Assembly: GCF_016860525.1 (NCBI RefSeq) | Contig: NZ_BNEA01000015.1 | Span: 5,170,501-5,234,500 of the forward strand | DNA: 64,000 nt | Reading direction: 5' to 3' | Source: Streptomyces rubradiris | GTDB taxonomy: Bacteria > Actinomycetota > Actinomycetes > Streptomycetales > Streptomycetaceae | Shown here: positions 59,193-64,000 of the stretch, piece by piece | How positions within the stretch are numbered: the stretch's first letter is position 1 | Layout: each line of letters opens with the position of its first letter | Translations under genes and position numbers: made by a program | Notes under the pieces: generated by a model | Database searches by the model: none | Seen by the model: the letters and a program-made list of their open reading frames with translations, nothing else | What the model was told of the DNA's origin: nothing

Positions 59193-61448
59193 ATGGACCG
59201 ACAGGCGGGGAACTCCAGCGGTGAACGGCGTCTCGCCGTCCTCGAAGGCGTGCTGGAGCGCATCACATACGCCAATGAGGAGAACGGCTACACCGTCGCC
59301 CGGGTCGACACGGGCAGAGGCGCCGGCGACCTCCTCACGGTGGTCGGCGCGCTGCTCGGTGCCCAGGTGGGGGAGTCCCTGCGCATGGAGGGCCGCTGGG
59401 GCTCGCACCCCCAGTACGGCAAACAGTTCCACGTCGAGAACTACACGACCGTCCTGCCCGCCACCGTCCAGGGCATCCGCCGCTATCTGGGGTCCGGGCT
59501 GGTCAAGGGCATCGGCCCGGTCTTCGCCGACCGCATCACCCAGCACTTCGGCCTCGACACCCTGCGGATCATCGAGGAGGAGCCGAAGCGCCTGATCGAG
59601 GTGCCCGGCCTCGGCCCGAAGCGCACGAAGCGGATCGCCGAAGCCTGGGAGGAGCAGAAGGCGATCAAGGAGGTCATGCTCTTCCTCCAGACCGTCGAGG
59701 TGTCCACCTCCATCGCCGTGCGGATCTACAAGAAGTACGGGGACGACTCCATCGCCGTCGTCAAGGAGCAGCCGTACCGGCTCGCCGCCGACGTCTGGGG
59801 CATCGGCTTCCTCACCGCCGACAAGATCGCCCAGTCGGTCGGCATCCCGCACGACAGCCCCGCACGCGTGAAGGCCGGCCTGCAGTACGCGCTGTCGCAG
59901 TCCGCCGACCAGGGACACTGCTTCCTGCCGGAGGAGCGGCTGATCGCCGACGCCGTCAAGCTGCTCCAGGTCGACACCGGGCTGGTCATCGAGTGCCTGG
60001 CCGAGCTGGCCGAGCCCCCCGAGGACGGCGCCGACCCCGGCGTCGTACGGGAGCGGGTGCCCGGCCCCGACGGCGACGAGGAGCCGGTCAGCGCGGTCTA
60101 CCTGGTGCCCTTCCACCGCGCCGAACTCTCCCTGTCCGGTCAGCTGTTGCGGCTGCTGCGCACCGACGAGGACCGGATGCCGGGCTTCCGGGACGTCGAC
60201 TGGGCCAAGGCGCTCGGCTGGCTGAAGTCCCGTACCGGCGCCGACCTCGCGCCCGAGCAGGAGGCGGCAGTCAGGCTGGCGCTCACGGAGAAGGTCGCCG
60301 TCCTCACCGGCGGGCCGGGCTGCGGCAAGTCGTTCACCGTCCGCTCGATCGTGGAGCTGGCCCGGGCCCGGCACGCCAAGGTGCTGCTGGCCGCCCCGAC
60401 CGGCCGCGCGGCCAAGCGGCTGGCGGAGCTGACCGGCGCCGAGGCCTCCACCGTGCACCGCCTGCTGGAGCTGAAGCCCGGCGGCGACGCGGCCTATGAC
60501 CGTGACCGCCCGCTGGACGCCGACCTGGTGGTGGTGGACGAGGCGTCCATGCTGGACCTGCTGCTCGCCAACAAGCTGGTCAAGGCCGTGCCCCCGGGCG
60601 CCCACCTGCTGTTCGTCGGGGACGTGGACCAGTTGCCCAGCGTCGGCGCCGGGGAGGTGCTGCGGGACCTGCTCGCCGACGGCAGTCCCGTCCCCGCGGT
60701 CCGGCTCACCCGGGTCTTCCGCCAGGCCCAGCAGTCCGGTGTGGTCACCAACGCGCACCGCATCAACGCCGGGCAGCACCCCCTCACCGACGGGATGAAG
60801 GACTTCTTCCTGTTCGTGGAGGACGACACCGAGGCCGCCGGCCGGCTCACCGTGGACGTCGCCGCACGGCGAATTCCCGCCAAGTTCGGGCTGGACCCGC
60901 GCCGGGACGTGCAGGTGCTCGCGCCCATGCACCGCGGCCCGGCCGGCGCCGGCACGCTCAACGGGCTGCTCCAGCAGGCCATCACGCCCGGCCGCCCCGA
61001 TCTGCCGGAGAAGCGGTTCGGCGGCCGGGTCTTCCGCGTCGGCGACAAGGTCACCCAGATTCGCAACAATTACGAGAAAGGGAAGAACGGTGTCTTCAAC
61101 GGCACCGTGGGCGTCGTCACCTCGCTCGACCCGGTCGAACAGCGCCTGACGGTGCTGACGGACGAGGACGAGGAGGTCCCGTACGAATTCGACGAACTGG
61201 ACGAACTGGCCCATGCCTACGCGGTGACCATCCACCGTTCGCAGGGCAGCGAGTATCCCGCCGTGGTGATTCCCGTCACGACGGGGGCATGGATGATGCT
61301 CCAGCGCAACCTGCTGTACACGGCGGTCACCCGGGCCCGGCGGCTCGTCGTGCTCGTCGGATCACGCAAGGCGATCGGTCAGGCGGTGCGCACGGTGTCG
61401 GCCGGACGGCGCTGTACGGCCCTGGACTTCAGGCTCGGCACGAAATGA
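59193..61448 (+). CDS. recD2: RecD2-type ATP-dependent 5'-3' DNA helicase
   Basis: The 751-aa SF1B helicase has an N-terminal OB-like and helix-hairpin-helix part (GSGLVKGIGPVFADRI, VPGLGPKRTKRIAEAW) absent from E. coli RecD. The motor has Walker A LTGGPGCGKSFTVRSI at about 369, Walker B VVVDEASMLDLL, motif III VGDVDQLPSVGAG, motif IV region VRLTRVFRQAQQSG, and motifs V/VI AVTIHRSQGSEYPAVVIPV and LLYTAVTRARRL. The length and N-terminus place it with RecD2 rather than RecBCD RecD. It is thought to act in DNA repair. A TACGGT sequence upstream of the ATG suggests a leaderless transcript. Confidence 0.93.
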   Translation: MDRQAGNSSGERRLAVLEGVLERITYANEENGYTVARVDTGRGAGDLLTVVGALLGAQVGESLRMEGRWGSHPQYGKQFHVENYTTVLPATVQGIRRYLGSGLVKGIGPVFADRITQHFGLDTLRIIEEEPKRLIEVPGLGPKRTKRIAEAWEEQKAIKEVMLFLQTVEVSTSIAVRIYKKYGDDSIAVVKEQPYRLAADVWGIGFLTADKIAQSVGIPHDSPARVKAGLQYALSQSADQGHCFLPEERLIADAVKLLQVDTGLVIECLAELAEPPEDGADPGVVRERVPGPDGDEEPVSAVYLVPFHRAELSLSGQLLRLLRTDEDRMPGFRDVDWAKALGWLKSRTGADLAPEQEAAVRLALTEKVAVLTGGPGCGKSFTVRSIVELARARHAKVLLAAPTGRAAKRLAELTGAEASTVHRLLELKPGGDAAYDRDRPLDADLVVVDEASMLDLLLANKLVKAVPPGAHLLFVGDVDQLPSVGAGEVLRDLLADGSPVPAVRLTRVFRQAQQSGVVTNAHRINAGQHPLTDGMKDFFLFVEDDTEAAGRLTVDVAARRIPAKFGLDPRRDVQVLAPMHRGPAGAGTLNGLLQQAITPGRPDLPEKRFGGRVFRVGDKVTQIRNNYEKGKNGVFNGTVGVVTSLDPVEQRLTVLTDEDEEVPYEFDELDELAHAYAVTIHRSQGSEYPAVVIPVTTGAWMMLQRNLLYTAVTRARRLVVLVGSRKAIGQAVRTVSAGRRCTALDFRLGTK

Positions 61449-61645
61449 TCGATCAAACGAGTCGTGAAGGTCACAGAGCACTTCCGGAACCCCCGCGAAG
61501 GGGGCAGTATGGGCAGGCTGGCGGCACTGAGTGCCGTCAATAGGCCCAATGGTCGACCCCGAGTGCACTCTCCTGAGCCAAATGGGGGATGGTAGAGACA
61601 GTCAGGGCACCTCGAAGATGAGGCACTACGTCGGTGAGGGAAGAC

Positions 61646-62935
61646 GTGAGCGACAACTCTGTAGTACTGCGGTACGGCGACGGCGAGTACACCTACCCGG
61701 TGGTCGACAGCACCGTCGGCGACAAGGGCTTCGACATCGGGAAGCTCCGCGCCCAGACCGGTCTGGTGACCCTGGACAGCGGGTACGGCAACACGGCCGC
61801 CTATAAATCCGCGATCACCTACCTCGACGGCGAGGCGGGCATCCTCCGCTACCGCGGCTACCCCATCGAGCAGCTGGCCGAGCGCTCCACCTTCCTCGAG
61901 GTGGCGTACCTGCTCATCAACGGCGAGCTCCCCACCGTCGACCAGCTGACGGCGTTCAAGAACGACATCACGCGGCACACGCTGCTGCACGAGGACGTCA
62001 AGAACTTCTACAAGGGCTTCCCGCGTGACGCCCACCCGATGGCGATGCTGTCCTCGGTCGTCTCGGCGCTGTCCACCTTCTACCAGGACAGCCACAACCC
62101 GTTCGACGAGAAGCAGCGCGACCTCTCCACGATCCGGCTGCTCGCCAAGCTCCCGACCATCGCCGCGTACGCGTACAAGAAGTCGATCGGCCACCCGTTC
62201 GTCTACCCGCGCAACGACCTCGGCTACGTCGAGAACTTCCTGCGCATGACCTTCTCGGTCCCGGCGCAGGAGTACGAGCTGGACCCGGTCGTGGTCTCGG
62301 CGCTGGACAAGCTGCTGATCCTGCACGCCGACCACGAGCAGAACTGTTCGACCTCCACGGTCCGCCTGGTCGGCTCCTCGCAGGCCAACATGTTCGCGTC
62401 GATCTCGGCCGGCATCAACGCGCTGTGGGGCCCCCTGCACGGCGGCGCCAACCAGTCGGTGCTGGAGATGCTGGAGGGCATCCGCGACTCCGGCTCCGGC
62501 GTCGACACCTTCATCCGCAAGGTGAAGAACAAGGAGGACGGCGTCCGCCTGATGGGCTTCGGCCACCGGGTCTACAAGAACTTCGACCCGCGCGCCAAGA
62601 TCATCAAGGCCGCCGCGCACGACGTCCTCTCCGCGCTGGGCAAGGAGGACGAGCTCCTCGACATCGCCCTGAAGCTGGAGGAGCACGCCCTCTCCGACGA
62701 CTACTTCACCGAGCGCAAGCTCTACCCGAACGTCGACTTCTACACCGGTCTGATCTACCGGGCCATGGGCTTCCCGACCGAGATGTTCACGGTCCTGTTC
62801 GCCCTCGGCCGGCTGCCGGGCTGGATCGCCCAGTGGACCGAGATGATCAAGGAGCCGGGCTCCCGCATCGGCCGCCCGCGCCAGATCTACACCGGCGTGG
62901 TCGAGCGGGACTTCGTCCCGGTCGAGGAGCGCTGA
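61646..62935 (+). CDS. citA: Citrate synthase
   Basis: The 429-aa type II (hexameric) citrate synthase condenses oxaloacetate and acetyl-CoA. Catalytic His and Asp are in GPLHGGANQSVLEMLEGI, MGFGHRVYKNFDPRAKIIKA and PNVDFYTGLIYRAMGFPTEM. The N-terminus MSDNSVVLRYGDGEYTYPVV with GVVERDFVPVEER at the end matches Streptomyces CitA as I remember it. The GTG at 61646 has GAGGGAAG just upstream; a GTG at 61634 would add four residues. A hairpin follows the stop. Confidence 0.96.
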   Translation: MSDNSVVLRYGDGEYTYPVVDSTVGDKGFDIGKLRAQTGLVTLDSGYGNTAAYKSAITYLDGEAGILRYRGYPIEQLAERSTFLEVAYLLINGELPTVDQLTAFKNDITRHTLLHEDVKNFYKGFPRDAHPMAMLSSVVSALSTFYQDSHNPFDEKQRDLSTIRLLAKLPTIAAYAYKKSIGHPFVYPRNDLGYVENFLRMTFSVPAQEYELDPVVVSALDKLLILHADHEQNCSTSTVRLVGSSQANMFASISAGINALWGPLHGGANQSVLEMLEGIRDSGSGVDTFIRKVKNKEDGVRLMGFGHRVYKNFDPRAKIIKAAAHDVLSALGKEDELLDIALKLEEHALSDDYFTERKLYPNVDFYTGLIYRAMGFPTEMFTVLFALGRLPGWIAQWTEMIKEPGSRIGRPRQIYTGVVERDFVPVEER

Positions 62936-62947
62936 GCGTCCTGAGCA

Positions 62948-62976
62948 CGGGGCCTGTCCGAAGGGGGCGGGCCCCG
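62948..62976 (+). terminator. Hairpin after citA
   Basis: CGGGGCC (62948-62954) pairs with GGCCCCG (62970-62976), loop of 15 bases, beginning 12 bp after the citA stop codon. Probable rho-independent-like terminator without a U-run. Confidence 0.6.
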
Positions 62977-63598
62977 GTTCGGTTCTCGGAAACGGTCACT
63001 CACGGGTGATCGGGAGGCGAAGAAGCTTCACAAAGGCGGAAGGCGCCCCGAGCCGCCGGTCCCCCCACGGGCCGACGACCAGGGCGCCTTCCCATGTCCC
63101 GGTGCGGATTCCCCCCACGGGATCCGGCCGGGCGCTCGGAGAGGACAGCGCCTGAATCGCTGTCTGAGCACGCGCGAGCGAACTCGCCGTACTCCAGTGA
63201 TGCGGTGCGGTCTGCCGGGACAGCGCACGCTGGGAGGGCCGCTCAAAGCTTCCCGGTGTACGTGTCCCGGCAACGCTCCCCCAAGCTCTCAACGTCGTGC
63301 GAGCCGGGAGGTACCCCCTTCTGGGAAAGTCCCCCAAGACATCCCCAGACGCCAGTCGACGCCCCCCAAGACGTCGGCCTGACAATCGCCAACTTAGACC
63401 TTCGAACCCCTTCGATGGTTACGTTCGCATCACTGTGATGTGCGTCTCTTGCATATGTCCTTTACGTACGCAAGAGCCCCGATATGCCGATCGAGGCCCG
63501 TGCGTAAGGAAGATGCGCGAGGCTTGTGAAGAGCTTATGTGAGGCCCGCGCAGGACTCCAGGGGGAACGGAAGATCGATTCCGAAATTCGGCTTCCGT
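62977..63598. other. Gene-free region between convergent citA and P-type ATPase genes
   Basis: About 620 bp without a supported gene. It contains a second inverted repeat, GGAAGGCGCCC (63038-63048) with GGGCGCCTTCC (63082-63092), enclosing 33 bases. A third is TTACGTACG (63462-63470) with CGTGCGTAA (63499-63507). The middle (63265-63370) has runs of CCCCC/GGGAGGT blocks of a kind often seen between Streptomyces genes. Possibly a small RNA or just terminators. Confidence 0.5.
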
Positions 63599-64000
63599 TC
63601 ACCGGAAGGCGCGTAGCCGCAGGCTGTTGGTGACGACGAAGACCGAGGAGAAGGCCATCGCGGCCCCGGCGATCATCGGGTTGAGCAGACCGGCGGCGGC
63701 CAGCGGCAGCGCGGCGACGTTGTAGCCGAAGGCCCACACCAGATTGCCCTTGATGGTGGCCAGCGTCCGGCGGGACAGCCTGATGGCGTCCGCGGCCACC
63801 CGCAGGTCCCCGCGCACCAGCGTCAGATCGCCGGCCTCGATCGCCGCGTCCGTACCGGTGCCCATGGCCAGGCCCAGGTCGGCGGTGGCCAGCGCGGCGG
63901 CGTCGTTCACGCCGTCGCCGACCATGGCCACGGCCCGGCCCTCGCCCTGGAGCCGCCGTACGACGTCCACCTTGTCCTCGGGCAGCACCTCGGCGTACAC
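63599..64000 (-). CDS. Heavy-metal P1B-type ATPase, C-terminal part (5' end outside window)
   Basis: The visible 133 residues are the end of the P-domain and last two membrane helices of a P1B ATPase: [40 protein letters not shown] with the GDGxND hinge motif, [19 protein letters not shown], then [20 protein letters not shown] and [20 protein letters not shown] in helix 7 and M-SS in helix 8 fit Cu(I)/Ag(I) exporters (CopA type). The rest lies past the window edge, so the metal site CPx cannot be seen. Confidence 0.92.
   Translation of the reverse strand: MYAEVLPEDKVDVVRRLQGEGRAVAMVGDGVNDAAALATADLGLAMGTGTDAAIEAGDLTLVRGDLRVAADAIRLSRRTLATIKGNLVWAFGYNVAALPLAAAGLLNPMIAGAAMAFSSVFVVTNSLRLRAFR

Overview
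The window is high-GC actinobacterial chromosome, almost certainly Streptomyces. The codon use is strongly G/C at third positions, starts are often GTG, many genes look leaderless, and there are XRE/DUF397 pairs, an RsbW-like ATP-binding protein, UTRA-type GntR, PucR and several LacI regulators. From memory (not checked) the backbone order, MCC-type acyl-CoA carboxylase to citrate synthase, resembles the S. coelicolor SCO2736-SCO2777 region.

Layout. 1-6.1 kb: branched-chain acyl-CoA catabolism. A biotin-dependent carboxylase pair (alpha cut by the window edge) reads left, divergent from its likely TetR repressor, with two 16-bp palindromes between them. An acyl-CoA dehydrogenase and a TesB thioesterase follow. 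6.3-13.5 kb: a Gly/His-rich secreted protein, a putative phosphatase, and a PucR regulator divergent from a symporter-agmatinase-TPP enzyme operon that fits guanidino-compound use. 13.5-17.6 kb: ATP-binding regulator, autoregulated GntR, and three secreted proteins (I36 inhibitor, serine hydrolase, phytase-like esterase). 17.5-23.8 kb: drug-efflux region with two MarR regulators, an MFS pump and a giant fused ABC exporter. 23.9-30.5 kb: secreted S28 peptidase, GH3 hydrolase, small hydrolase, MFS exporter and a TIM-barrel isomerase. 30.9-35.3 kb: LacI regulator divergent from an oxidoreductase-DUF993-isomerase operon with overlapping stops and starts, probably for a sugar or polyol.

35.4-49.3 kb looks accessory. 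It has a receptor-like 893-aa protein, orphan genes, an arsenic cluster (arsR-acr3-arsC with divergent arsI), an SDR/Rrf2 pair, and an intact-ended 1.8-kb IS630-type element that carries an ANT-like nucleotidyltransferase gene beside a frameshifted transposase. It continues with an XRE/DUF397 system, a GNAT, gene fragments that show a tandem module duplication, and a collagen-like surface protein. 49.3-55.2 kb: ribose operon rbsR-rbsA-rbsCB(fused)-rbsK-rbsD. 55.2-59.1 kb: DUF2637 membrane protein, a striking seamless four-way-junction palindrome next to a broken Rpn-type nuclease gene, a GAF sensor and a small orphan. 59.2-64 kb: RecD2-type helicase, citrate synthase, and the C-terminal end of a metal P-type ATPase cut by the window edge.

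The best candidates for something undescribed are the cloverleaf element at 56683-56818, the passenger-bearing IS at 42978-44781, the membrane receptor-like protein at 35402-38083, and the A-B-C / A'-D-C' module duplication between 46.3 and 49.4 kb. No tRNA, rRNA or CRISPR array was seen.
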